DNA of 64,000 bases. Source: an uncultured Ardenticatenia bacterium. Lineage in GTDB: Bacteria; Chloroflexota; Anaerolineae; 4572-78; NAK82. Of this stretch, positions 38,796 to 48,281 are shown in pieces. The stretch lies in the NCBI GenBank assembly GCA_937127125.1, contig CAKZLO010000010.1, positions 114,097-178,096 on the forward strand. Direction: 5' to 3'. The notes under the pieces are model-generated. The model saw only the letters and a program-made list of their open reading frames with translations. It searched no databases and was not told the origin of the DNA. Numbering within the stretch: the stretch's first letter is position 1; every line of letters starts with the position of its first letter. Both the position numbers and the translations under genes were made by a program.

Positions 38796-40304
38796 ATGGG
38801 TAAGCTGACAGGTTGCCTGGAGATTGAACGTCGTTTGATGTCATTCCGATCACCAGAGGAACGCCTTAGGAATTGGGAGGAGTTTCACCTTCCCACTGAT
38901 GAGGAGGTGTTACGTGCCCAGGCAGTGCATTGCATGGACTGCGGCACACCTTTCTGCCACACTGGCACTATGCTGAAAGGAATGGTGTCGGGATGTCCCC
39001 TTCATAATCTTATTCCAGAATGGAATGATCTGGTCTCCCGCGGTCTATGGCAACAAGCTTTTGAGCGGCTGCTAAAGACTAACAGTTTTCCCGAGTTCAC
39101 TGGCCGAGTGTGCCCGGCGCCCTGTGAAGGATCATGCGTCAGAGGCGTCAACGACTTGCCAGTTGCCATTAAAGAAATCGAGTACGCCATCGTCGAGCGT
39201 GGCTTTTCTGAGGGTTGGTTACAACCTTGTCAGCCGCGTGTTCGGACAGGCAAGCGTGTCGCGGTAGTGGGTTCTGGGCCAGCCGGCCTGGCGTGTGCTG
39301 AGCAGCTCAACCGCGCTGGTCACATGGTAACTGTGTTTGAGCGTGCAGACCGCGCTGGCGGCTTATTGATGTATGGCATCCCCAATATGAAGCTGGACAA
39401 AGCTGTGGTGCAGCGTCGTATTGAGCTGATGAGCAAGTCTGGTATCGTCTTTGTCACCAGCACCGAAGTAGGACGAGATTACCCGGCTGAGCGTTTGTTG
39501 CGCGAGTTTGACGCAGTAGTACTGTGTAGTGGTGCCACACGACCTCGGGATCTGGCGGTGGGAGGACGACATTTGCGCGGGATCTACTTTGCAGTGGAAT
39601 ACCTGACGGAAGCTACACGCAGTCTCCTGCGGACGGGATGTGCTGATCCAGGATCGGAGAGTCCTCTCAGTGCTCGCGGCAAGGACGTGGTGATCATCGG
39701 CGGTGGTGACACTGGCACCGATTGTGTCGCCACCGCGTTGCGACAAGGTTGTCGTAGCGTGGTACAGTTCGAAATACTGGAACGGCCACCGAATGCACGT
39801 CAACCTGACAATCCATGGCCGGAGTGGCCACGAGTGTATCGGTTAGACTACGGGCACGAGGAGGCCGTCGCACGCTTCGGGGCTGATCCACGACAATATG
39901 CCACCACGGCCAAAAGATTCGAGGGTGATGCGACGGGACATGTGAAGGCAGTACATACGGTGCGCGTCGTATGGATACGGGATCAGGAAAGCCAGGGTCG
40001 TCCTACGCCGCGGGAATTGCCTGGTAGTGAACAAGTGTGGCCGGCTCAGCTGGTGCTGCTGGCTATGGGCTTCTTAGGGCCGGAGGAGCATTTGCTTGAT
40101 CAGCTAGGCATTGCTCGTGATGCACGCTTAAATGTCAGGACTCTCTCCGGCAGCTATCAGACCAATGTCCCTGGAGTGTTTGCTGCTGGAGACATGCGCC
40201 GTGGTCAGAGCTTGGTTGTATGGGCCATCCGGGAAGGACGCGCTGCTGCGTATGAATGTGATCGCTATCTAATGGGCGAAGCGAATTTGCCTTGGGTGGT
40301 CTAA
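38796..40304 (+). CDS. gltD: Glutamate synthase small subunit
   Basis: 'AVHCMDCGTPFCH..GCPLHNLIPEWNDLVSRGLWQQAFERLLKTNSFPEFTGRVCPAPCEGSCVRG', 'VAVVGSGPAGLACAEQLNRAGHMVTVFERADRAGGLLMYGIPNMKL'. Confidence 0.97.
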   Translation: MGKLTGCLEIERRLMSFRSPEERLRNWEEFHLPTDEEVLRAQAVHCMDCGTPFCHTGTMLKGMVSGCPLHNLIPEWNDLVSRGLWQQAFERLLKTNSFPEFTGRVCPAPCEGSCVRGVNDLPVAIKEIEYAIVERGFSEGWLQPCQPRVRTGKRVAVVGSGPAGLACAEQLNRAGHMVTVFERADRAGGLLMYGIPNMKLDKAVVQRRIELMSKSGIVFVTSTEVGRDYPAERLLREFDAVVLCSGATRPRDLAVGGRHLRGIYFAVEYLTEATRSLLRTGCADPGSESPLSARGKDVVIIGGGDTGTDCVATALRQGCRSVVQFEILERPPNARQPDNPWPEWPRVYRLDYGHEEAVARFGADPRQYATTAKRFEGDATGHVKAVHTVRVVWIRDQESQGRPTPRELPGSEQVWPAQLVLLAMGFLGPEEHLLDQLGIARDARLNVRTLSGSYQTNVPGVFAAGDMRRGQSLVVWAIREGRAAAYECDRYLMGEANLPWVV

Positions 40305-40361
40305 GCGTCAGAGAACACCCAACTTTGCTTTCTGGAGTGGCTGGGCGGAGGGCAAGAAAAG

Positions 40362-40394
40362 AAACAGCGTCACCGCAATTTGGTGACGCTGTTT
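40362..40394. terminator. Bidirectional intrinsic terminator between gltD (+) and the SWIM gene (-)
   Basis: Perfect 13-bp stem AAACAGCGTCACC-gcaattt-GGTGACGCTGTTT with A-rich and T-rich flanks. Confidence 0.9.
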
Positions 40395-40413
40395 TGGATT
40401 TGGTCGTGCTGGA

Positions 40414-40668
40414 TTAGGCTGGGAGGGCGGTGGCAACCGCTGGTTCTACCATTCCTCTAAGGATCCGTTCCAGGGTCATCACGTGGCTGCATACCCCGCG
40501 CGCTGCAAAGAAGTCACAGTCACAACTCCATTGCCCTGCGTGATAACCTACCATATGTACTTTGTGATCTCCGGCAAAATGTACTTTAAACTCCTGAAAT
40601 GTGATGCGATCTGGCTCCTGAGCATATCGCATAGCCTTTTCGATCTTGCCGATCATGCTCGAGTCCAT
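40414..40668 (-). CDS. SWIM zinc-finger domain protein
   Basis: 'MDSSMIGKIEKAMRYAQEPDRITFQEFKVHFAGDHKVHMVGYHAGQWSCDCDFFAARGVCSHVMTLERIL' (CxCx7CxH); start chosen at 40668 with AGAAAGGGG upstream. Confidence 0.85.
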   Translation of the reverse strand: MDSSMIGKIEKAMRYAQEPDRITFQEFKVHFAGDHKVHMVGYHAGQWSCDCDFFAARGVCSHVMTLERILRGMVEPAVATALPA

Positions 40669-40986
40669 TGATCTACCCCTTTCTGGAAGAATAATAGCCC
40701 CTGTATGAGGCTGGCCGACAAACAAAAAAGAGCACTGGGACATAGAATCAATCCCACTGCTCGGAACAACCTCTATCCAATTGTTGTGGTTCAGGAGATT
40801 CATGGCCGATGTATTCTCCCCCACCTCTATATCTAGTATACACCGATACGAGAGGTGTTGTCAATGCCTGAGAGAGGTGACTTAGGGCGTTTCAACCTGA
40901 AAATTTTTTTACTTTGCCACCCGGTTATGTCCCTCATCCGCCAGAAGATACAGAGGGCAGAGAAGTGTCGCCGTCCACCTTTGGCT

Positions 40987-42669
40987 TTATGAGCTGGCGC
41001 GCACACGTGCACGCAGCTCCTTGAGTCTTTTCATTACATCGTTGGCACCGCGACCGAAGTAATCGTGCAACGTCAAATACTCGCGGTAGAGCTGGTCATA
41101 AACACGCTTATGCTCAGGTATAGGATGGTACGCTTCCTCACGCAACGAAGCCATGCGTTTGCAGGCCTCAAATATGGAGACGTAACCACCGACCTCGGGA
41201 CCAGCTGCCACGGCACCATGCATTGCAGAGCCAAGCGCACCACCTTGATGTGTGCCAGCAATGTGAATGGAACGTCCTGTCACATCAGCATAGATCTGCA
41301 TCAATAGCTTGTTGCGATCCGGCAATCCTCCAGTTGCCACAATTTCATTGACAGGCACGCCTGAAGCCTCAAATGTTTCAATAATGACTCGCGTCCCATA
41401 AGCGGTAGCCTCGATGAGAGCGCGGTAGATTTCCTCAGGCCGCGTTGCCAGGGTAGCTCCCAACAACATGCCAGTCAGATCTACATCCACGAGAACGCTA
41501 CGATTTCCGTTCCACCAATCCAGCGCGATCAGCCCACTTTCACCTGGTTTCAGCTGGCTGGCTTTCTCTTCCAGCAGCTTGTGAATGTCCATGTTGCGTG
41601 TGCGCGCTTCATTTTCATACGCGGCTGGTGTAGCGTTCTCCACGAACCAGGCGAAGTGGTCGCCCACACACGATTGCCCTGCCTCATAGCCGAAGAAACC
41701 TGGCACAATCCCGTCCTCCACGTAGCCACACATGCCGGGTACGATGTGTTCCTCTGTCCCAAGCACCATATGGCAGTTGGAAGTGCCCATAATGATCACC
41801 ATGCGCCCCGGCTCGACCACCGTGGATGCAGGCACAGCAACATGAGCATCCACATTGGCAATTGCCACTGCCGTTCCGGGCTTCAGACCGGTCCACTCGG
41901 CGGCCTGCGCAGTCAAGCCACCTGCCTTTGCGCCGAGTGGATACAGCACCCGCGACATCTTCTCGTCAATAATGTGTTCCATGCGCGGGTCGAGCGCCTT
42001 AAAGAAATCATTGGGCGGGAAGCCTTCTCGTTTAGACCAGATGGCTTTGTAACCCGCCGTGCACATGTTGCGCTTCTCCACACCAGTGAGCTGCCAGACC
42101 ACCCAGTCAGCGGCCTCGATCAGGCGATCCGCCGCTTCGTAGATCTCCGGGTCTTCGTCCAATATCTGCCAGGACTTGGGGAAGAACCATTCTGAGCTGA
42201 TCTTGCCGCCATAGCGATCCAGAAACTTATACCCCAATTCACGTGCGATCTGATTAAGTCTGTTGGCCTCTGGCTGGGCAGCATGGTGCTTCCACAGTTT
42301 CACCCAAGCATGGGGACGATTGCGATACTGCGGCAGGAAACACAGAGGTGTGCCATCTGCTTTGGTGGGTAACATCGTGCATGCAGTGAAGTCGATACCT
42401 ACCCCGATCACGTCTTCAGGGGCTACCCCGCTCAGTTTGAGCACTTGGGGCACCGCTCGCTTGAAAACCTCCAGATAGTCGTTAGGATCCTGCAATGCCC
42501 AATCCGGTTCCAGTGGCACGCCACTCTCTGGCAGTCGCTCGTCGATAACCCCATTGGCATAAGGGTGCACCGCCGTGGCAACTTCACGGCCATCCGCCAC
42601 GTCTACCAGCAGCGCGCGACCGGACTCGGTTCCAAAGTCAATGCCGATCGTGTACTTCGCTTTGCCCAT
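40987..42669 (-). CDS. araB: Ribulokinase (FGGY family)
   Basis: '[42 protein letters not shown]', '[22 protein letters not shown]', '[71 protein letters not shown]'. Confidence 0.95.
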   Translation of the reverse strand: MGKAKYTIGIDFGTESGRALLVDVADGREVATAVHPYANGVIDERLPESGVPLEPDWALQDPNDYLEVFKRAVPQVLKLSGVAPEDVIGVGIDFTACTMLPTKADGTPLCFLPQYRNRPHAWVKLWKHHAAQPEANRLNQIARELGYKFLDRYGGKISSEWFFPKSWQILDEDPEIYEAADRLIEAADWVVWQLTGVEKRNMCTAGYKAIWSKREGFPPNDFFKALDPRMEHIIDEKMSRVLYPLGAKAGGLTAQAAEWTGLKPGTAVAIANVDAHVAVPASTVVEPGRMVIIMGTSNCHMVLGTEEHIVPGMCGYVEDGIVPGFFGYEAGQSCVGDHFAWFVENATPAAYENEARTRNMDIHKLLEEKASQLKPGESGLIALDWWNGNRSVLVDVDLTGMLLGATLATRPEEIYRALIEATAYGTRVIIETFEASGVPVNEIVATGGLPDRNKLLMQIYADVTGRSIHIAGTHQGGALGSAMHGAVAAGPEVGGYVSIFEACKRMASLREEAYHPIPEHKRVYDQLYREYLTLHDYFGRGANDVMKRLKELRARVRASS

Positions 42670-42779
42670 CTCTACCTCACTGTCTGCAATGTTCTAAATG
42701 TTGTCGCTATAAGTGCTACATGTGCTGTGTATTGTTGGGTTCCTATGGGAATGTTCGGCAGTGGCACGCCACGCGTCTT

Positions 42780-43802
42780 TCAACGCAGCCGCCGGCTCAG
42801 GACTGTTTGCAGTGAGACAGACATCACAATGATCAGGCCATAGATCAGTTGGGTCCAGAAGCCGGTGAGTCCGGCGGCAACAATACCGGCATTGATTGCG
42901 CCGATGATGAAGGAGGCCACCAGGGTTCCGAACACTGTGCCTGTTCCACCGAATACTGAAGTGCCTCCTAAGAAAACTGACGAAAGGGTGCTAAGCAGAT
43001 ACCCTTCTCCCAACGTGGGCCAGAAGTACAACACCTCCAAGCTAACTACTACTCCAGCAAAAGCAGCAGCCACGCCCATAATGGCAAAAACCAGCGTCTT
43101 GACACGTGGCACATTGACACCCATCAAGCGAGCACTTTCAACGTTGTCACCCGAGAGATAGACATGTGCCCCAAAACGATGCCTGTTGAGAAAGAACCAT
43201 ACTAAAATTGCCACAATGATCGTCCATATCATTTGCGCCGGGATTAGACCAAATAGGCGCCCCACTAGACCGGTATGGAGCACCCCCCCTATAGCCGAAG
43301 TGAGACCGGTGCCATTGCCACCAGTGATCACTAGCACCACACCCCTCCAGAAGAACTGGGTGCCGATTGTGGCCACCAGCGAAGGGATACCGATGCGCAC
43401 CACGATGACGCCATTGATTAGTCCTGCTACCAAACCAGCAGCCATGCATGCGATAAATGCTAAGATATGGCTACCGGTGGAGACCAGAACCAATGCGTAG
43501 ACCGTCATGCCAAACGCCATAATAGAAGGGAAGGAAAGGTCAATCTCACCTGTGATGATCACGAGTGTGAGCGGCAGTGCCATCAGAGCGAAGAACGGGG
43601 TAGTTGACATATAGGCAGCGTAGATCGGAAAGGACAAGAACGTCTTGGGCGACCCAATCAAAAACAGCAACCAGACGAGGACGCCCACCAGCACGATGCC
43701 GATCTGCATAGCATAACGTCGTACGAACCGCGACAATTTTCCCCTTGCCGTCTCCGACGGAATCTCAGCTGAAAACTTTTCTATCTCACCGACTCTGTTC
43801 AT
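42780..43802 (-). CDS. Sugar ABC transporter permease (RbsC-like)
   Basis: 'TGEIDLSFPSIMAFG', 'AGLINGVIVVRIGIPSLVATIGTQFFWRGVVLVITGG', 'VFLGGTSVFGGTGTVFGTLVASFIIGAINAGIVAAGL'. Confidence 0.92.
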   Translation of the reverse strand: MNRVGEIEKFSAEIPSETARGKLSRFVRRYAMQIGIVLVGVLVWLLFLIGSPKTFLSFPIYAAYMSTTPFFALMALPLTLVIITGEIDLSFPSIMAFGMTVYALVLVSTGSHILAFIACMAAGLVAGLINGVIVVRIGIPSLVATIGTQFFWRGVVLVITGGNGTGLTSAIGGVLHTGLVGRLFGLIPAQMIWTIIVAILVWFFLNRHRFGAHVYLSGDNVESARLMGVNVPRVKTLVFAIMGVAAAFAGVVVSLEVLYFWPTLGEGYLLSTLSSVFLGGTSVFGGTGTVFGTLVASFIIGAINAGIVAAGLTGFWTQLIYGLIIVMSVSLQTVLSRRLR

Positions 43803-43901
43803 AAAGATGCACTCCTGTAGCACATAGCGTGTGCAAGTCCAGAAATATTCATTCACAACCACCAGTAGGAGGGGTTTCACCACCTCGGCACTGGCCGAAT
43901 G

Positions 43902-44660
43902 CTATTCGAGCCTCCCGGTTTGTGCTACATGCTGCAATTTGGCAATCAGATTATCCAGGGTGATCTGATCCTTGAAAAACTGCCCCTTGACTTGTCCTCT
44001 GTCCAGCACCACAATCCGATCTGCTACCGGGTAAACATGGAAGATATTGTGGTCAATGAAGATAGCTGATTTACTAGCCTCCTTAATTCCATTGACGAAG
44101 TCCAACGCCTTGCGCGTCTCCGAGAGCGACAGTCCCATTGTTGGCTCATCTAGAATAATTAGCTCCGCCTGGAAGTAAAGCGCCCGCACAATGGCAACAC
44201 CCTGGCGCTCACCACCGGACATCGTTTTGACTGTCGAATCGGGGGTGATCGCTTTGGAGGTGAAGCCCATATGGCTCTGCATGAGACGAGCTGTCTCACG
44301 CCGCATACCCTCCACGTCTAGTACACCGAAGCGATTACTCAGCTCGCGCCCCATGAAAATATTTCTCCATAGCGACTGTTGGTCCGCAAGCGCTCGCTCC
44401 TGATAAACGACCTCGATGCCTAGCTCGCGTGCTTTCGCTACTGTCATCACGTCTACCGGCTGGCCTTTCCAGAAGATCTGCCCTCCTGGGTCCGGGCGAT
44501 GATATCCGGTAATGATCTTTACCAGAGTGGATTTGCCGGCACCGTTGTCGCCCAGCAATCCTACCACTTCATTGTACCCGACTTCAAAATTGACGTTGTG
44601 CAGCGATTTGACCTCGCCAAACGTCTTGCTGATGTTGACCATTTGCAACAGGTATTCCAT
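43902..44660 (-). CDS. Sugar ABC transporter ATP-binding protein (single ATPase domain)
   Basis: Walker A 'GLLGDNGAGKSTLVKIITGYHRPDPG', signature 'MSGGERQGVAIVRALYFQAELIILDEPTMGLS'. Confidence 0.95.
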   Translation of the reverse strand: MEYLLQMVNISKTFGEVKSLHNVNFEVGYNEVVGLLGDNGAGKSTLVKIITGYHRPDPGGQIFWKGQPVDVMTVAKARELGIEVVYQERALADQQSLWRNIFMGRELSNRFGVLDVEGMRRETARLMQSHMGFTSKAITPDSTVKTMSGGERQGVAIVRALYFQAELIILDEPTMGLSLSETRKALDFVNGIKEASKSAIFIDHNIFHVYPVADRIVVLDRGQVKGQFFKDQITLDNLIAKLQHVAQTGRLE

Positions 44661-44779
44661 CGCCAGTTATTCCCTTTAAAGGATGCGGTGTGGAACTAGT
44701 TGGTGTTGTTGAACCTAGTTCCACACCGCTCAAGATGCTAGAATCGATCCGTGTTAATCAGCACCGAACGGAGCACAGG

Positions 44780-45799
44780 TTAGCGAATCTCTTTCTCCGC
44801 CAGAGGGGCCAGGAAGTCAATATTGCTCTTGTCCGCGAAGCCACCGCCAGTGTCAATGTGCAGACCGGAGAAACCATACACCTTGGTCAAGCAAACCTGC
44901 AGGATCGGCAGATAGCCTTGCAGCCATGGCTGCTGATCGATTACCAAGTCTGTCCAGCCTCCCTTGATGGCTGCTGTCGTAGCGGGCGACAGGTCAAAGC
45001 CAGCGCCGTAAATGTCATCTGGGCCTTTGCCTGCAGCCTTCAGGTAAGTCTCCAGCGTCGCAGTCAAGCCACCATGATCCGTGACAACCAGCTTAACATC
45101 AGGGTGAGCAGACACGTAGCCAGCGAAGGTGGGTGTGCCAGCAGCAGGATCTTTGTTGGTGGCTGCGTCGATCTCAATGTAATCCACGACCAAGCCAGCC
45201 TTCTCCAATGCATCAATGACACCCTTAGTGCGCAGGCCGCGCGTTGGCTGGGACAGCAGACCCCAGACCATCGCCCTGTCACCCTCTTTCAGTCCGAAGC
45301 GCTTGACCGCCTCAGAACCAAGAGCAAACCCCGAGCCATAAAGGTCCTGACCAACATAGCCGAAACCTTTTGAGGCGTACTTCTCTTCCATCTTCGGCAG
45401 CGTTGTGTTCTGGCTGGTCACAATGATGCCCTGCGCGATGGCATCCTCAATGAGAGGATCAAACGCTTCGTCACCCGGGTGTCCCATCACGCAGATGCCA
45501 TCCGGTTTGGTGGCTGCTACCTCGCGAAACTGCTGGATCATCTTCTGGGGATCCCAGTCCGAGAAGACATAGTCCACGGTGGGGCCTAGATCCAGCTGGG
45601 CCTGCTTGGCACCATTATAGACATTGTTTGCAAAGACACCACCCGCAGGACCACCGGGGAAGAAGACAATCCGAACACCCTTGCACCATTTCTCGACGGG
45701 TTCAGTGGCTGGTGGCTTTGCAAGCGCTGCAGAGGTTGACAACAATAACGCCAGCACCACCATAACACCAATCATCAGGCTGAGCTTTCTCGCGTTCAT
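44780..45799 (-). CDS. Sugar ABC transporter substrate-binding protein (periplasmic-binding protein 1 fold)
   Basis: Signal peptide; 'KPDGICVMGHPGDEAFDPLIEDAIAQGIIVTSQNTTLP', 'DDIYGAGFDLSPATTAAIKGGWTDLVIDQQPWLQGYLPILQVCLTKVYG'. Confidence 0.92.
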   Translation of the reverse strand: MNARKLSLMIGVMVVLALLLSTSAALAKPPATEPVEKWCKGVRIVFFPGGPAGGVFANNVYNGAKQAQLDLGPTVDYVFSDWDPQKMIQQFREVAATKPDGICVMGHPGDEAFDPLIEDAIAQGIIVTSQNTTLPKMEEKYASKGFGYVGQDLYGSGFALGSEAVKRFGLKEGDRAMVWGLLSQPTRGLRTKGVIDALEKAGLVVDYIEIDAATNKDPAAGTPTFAGYVSAHPDVKLVVTDHGGLTATLETYLKAAGKGPDDIYGAGFDLSPATTAAIKGGWTDLVIDQQPWLQGYLPILQVCLTKVYGFSGLHIDTGGGFADKSNIDFLAPLAEKEIR

Positions 45800-45922
45800 G
45801 TTTTCCTCCTTTGGAAACTGATCAAAATGGCCAAACTGTATCAGGTGCTATGCTACAGTGTGCCAGGAAAACAAGACACCTGGCATGTCGAACTGATGCA
45901 TCTCATCTCTGTTGGCTGCGCA

Positions 45923-47056
45923 TCACCTCCCTTCTGATGCTGCACTGGACGAAAGGTGAGAATGACGAACGTCCGAGCGAAATTGATCTGCCTGTCCGAC
46001 TGCGTAGTCAGCGTGGTCGGCTGCTATTGAGCTCTCGCGCACAATCAGCTGAGGCTTCAACCAGATCACGTCTGCCGTTCGCATTTCCTCGTCCAAGTGT
46101 TGACTGGCTTCGATCATTGCAACAACGCGTTGCACCGCTGTGCGACCCAAGGCGTACAGATCTTGATGCACTGTAGTAAGAGGCGGCCACAGATAAGCGG
46201 CCTCGGGAACGCCGTCGAAGCCGACTACCGCCAGGTCGCGGGGAATACGCAATCCTTTGCGACACGCCACTGAAAGCACACCAAATGCCATCTGATCGTT
46301 TGCTACGAAGAGGGCCTCCATATTGGGATACTGCTCCAATAGGCGCAGGATAGCCTCTTCACCACTCTTGGGCGACCAATCGCCCTCGACCCACTGTGTG
46401 TCGTCTACACTTATACCGGCTTCTGCCAAGGCATCCCGCCAGCCAGCCATACGCTGGCGTGACTCCCACCAGGCCATAGGACCAGCAATGTGCCCGATAC
46501 GACGATAACCCTGTTGCAACAGATGCTCGGTTGCTATGCGACCGCCCAAGTAGTTATCCACTGCGACGACGCTCACCTCGGGCTGAGGATGCATCGTGAG
46601 AAAAATGATAGGCACAGGTAGAACGGGCAAGCGTTCACCCATCCATGCATGGTTGCTTCCTACCTCGGGAACTGCCCAGATAACTCCGTCAACTTGCCTG
46701 GCCAGCAAAGCATCCAGGATGGGCATCGTTTCATCCGCTTCGAAATGTGGCAATACTTTGAGCAAAAGCGAATAGCCCATTGCCTCAGCCTGATCTGTGA
46801 TGCCGTTCAGTGTATATGCTGGCCCGATATAGGTCAGTCCAGCAGTGACCACTCCCAATGTATGGCTGCGGCGGCGAATTAGGCTGCGTGCCAATGCATT
46901 TGGCTGGTAGCCCAGTTGTTCGATTGCCTTCAGTACACGCTGCCTTGTCTCGGCAGCTACATCAGGACGCCCGTTAATCACTCGAGAGACAGTCTGCGTC
47001 GATACACCTGTCTGTTCAGCTACCTGCTTAATTGTAACTCGTCGCCTGCCTAGCAT
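45923..47056 (-). CDS. LacI family transcriptional regulator
   Basis: 'RVTIKQVAEQTGVSTQTVSRVINGRPDVAAETRQRVLKAIEQLGYQPNALARSL' LacI HTH. Confidence 0.96.
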   Translation of the reverse strand: MLGRRRVTIKQVAEQTGVSTQTVSRVINGRPDVAAETRQRVLKAIEQLGYQPNALARSLIRRRSHTLGVVTAGLTYIGPAYTLNGITDQAEAMGYSLLLKVLPHFEADETMPILDALLARQVDGVIWAVPEVGSNHAWMGERLPVLPVPIIFLTMHPQPEVSVVAVDNYLGGRIATEHLLQQGYRRIGHIAGPMAWWESRQRMAGWRDALAEAGISVDDTQWVEGDWSPKSGEEAILRLLEQYPNMEALFVANDQMAFGVLSVACRKGLRIPRDLAVVGFDGVPEAAYLWPPLTTVHQDLYALGRTAVQRVVAMIEASQHLDEEMRTADVIWLKPQLIVRESSIAADHADYAVGQADQFRSDVRHSHLSSSAASEGR

Positions 47057-47129
47057 AGAATATGGTCGCTACTACCAGCTTCCCTCCTCTTGCAAGATTC
47101 CCGCAAATCCAGTATCTTGCGACTTGTGT

Positions 47130-47143
47130 TAACGTTCCCGTTA
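47130..47143. promoter_or_regulatory. Putative LacI-family operator TAACG-TTCC-CGTTA
   Basis: Inverted repeat upstream of the lacI-type gene. Confidence 0.45.
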
Positions 47144-47384
47144 CCGTAAACATTCTAACATGAAAAGCTGGCAAAGTCAAGAGGGTTGGAAGATCTTCGT
47201 CCATGAGTTCGTGCAGAAAGCATAAACCTGACATCCTGGAATGAGATTGCTGTCTGCAGCCTTTGTCTTCCAGGATCTTATGAGTGTTGTCCTATCCTAT
47301 GTGCGAGCCCAAGGAATAGCCCCTTTCCACTCTCTTCGCCTGGTTCGACCTTCAGACCAAATTTCAGAGTTTCAGGGTTAGATG

Positions 47385-47413
47385 TTGACATACCCGAGAC
47401 TGTGTGTTATACT
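47385..47413 (+). promoter_or_regulatory. Copper-locus promoter TTGACA-17-TATACT
   Basis: Read directly; upstream of csoR. Confidence 0.75.
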
Positions 47414-47420
47414 TGAGCTA

Positions 47421-47440
47421 TACCCCCCCATGGGGGAGGG
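47421..47440. promoter_or_regulatory. Putative CsoR operator (TACCCCCCCATGGGGGAGGG)
   Basis: G/C-tract pseudo-palindrome just downstream of the -10 box, typical of CsoR sites. Confidence 0.7.
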
Positions 47441-47472
47441 GATGATATCACCCGGAATGGGAGAGACGAGCA

Positions 47473-47748
47473 GTGGACGAAATTTCCCAGGAGATCGTCA
47501 AGCGACTGAAAAGTATTGAGGGCCACGTGCGCGGTATCCAGCGTATGGTTGAGAATGGGGAATACTGTATCGACGTAGTCACTCAGGTGTTGGCGGTACA
47601 ACGCGCATTACAAAAAGTCAATAGCTTGGTGCTCGACCGTCATTTGCACACCTGTGTCAGCACTGCAATGAGCAGTCAGGATGCCGCTGAACGTGAGAAG
47701 GTGATCGCTGAAATCATGGACGTGTTTGAGGCGACTGGCAAATTATGA
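47473..47748 (+). CDS. csoR: CsoR-family copper-sensing repressor
   Basis: 'EISQEIVKRLKSIEGHVRGIQRMVENGEYCIDVVTQVLAVQRALQKVNSLVLDRHLHTCV'; C-H-C Cu(I) ligand pattern conserved; GTG start. Confidence 0.95.
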   Translation: MDEISQEIVKRLKSIEGHVRGIQRMVENGEYCIDVVTQVLAVQRALQKVNSLVLDRHLHTCVSTAMSSQDAAEREKVIAEIMDVFEATGKL

Positions 47749-47776
47749 AATTAAAGAAGAGAAGGTGAGTTGAGAA

Positions 47777-47992
47777 ATGATCACCGAGCGTACTTTTCGA
47801 GTGCCCAATATTTCATGTGCACACTGCGTGCACACTATCGAGCGCGAGCTAGGAGAACTACCGGGTGTTGTCTCCGTGCGTGCCAACGTGGCTGACAAGC
47901 TGGTTACAGTTGAGTGGAACGACACCCTTGTCCGCTGGGAGGATATTCGCGCGTTGCTGCAAGAGATCAACTATTCACCGGAGGCTGATTAG
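47777..47992 (+). CDS. copZ: Heavy-metal-associated (HMA) domain copper chaperone
   Basis: 'TFRVPNISCAHCVHTIERELGELPGVVSVRANVADKLVTVEWND' with CAHC. Confidence 0.93.
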   Translation: MITERTFRVPNISCAHCVHTIERELGELPGVVSVRANVADKLVTVEWNDTLVRWEDIRALLQEINYSPEAD

Positions 47993-48040
47993 ACTCCTTG
48001 GACTTCATATCAGAGACAGGGAGGGGTAGGTTAAGTTAAG

Positions 48041-48280
48041 ATGGAAGCAGAGCAGGTTAAGCTAACTGGAGAATCAGAGCAAACTCGTTCGTCACGCCTT
48101 ACATGCCGAGACTGTGCAGTGGATATCGACAAACTGCTCGCCGAAGTTGAGGCGGCTGAAGAGTCTGGGGAATCTGGAGCATCTATGGATAAGGGCAGCC
48201 ACCTTGTGTTTGATATCTCACAGCTTGGTACCCGGGCGTCAGATAGTACTTCGGAGGATACCGCTGGTGGAAGGGAATAA
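48041..48280 (+). CDS. Small acidic protein with CRDC motif, possibly a degenerate HMA-related protein
   Basis: 79-aa ATG ORF filling the copZ-copA gap; '[29 protein letters not shown]'; stop lies 1 nt before the chosen copA start. Confidence 0.5.
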   Translation: MEAEQVKLTGESEQTRSSRLTCRDCAVDIDKLLAEVEAAEESGESGASMDKGSHLVFDISQLGTRASDSTSEDTAGGRE

Positions 48281-48281
48281 G

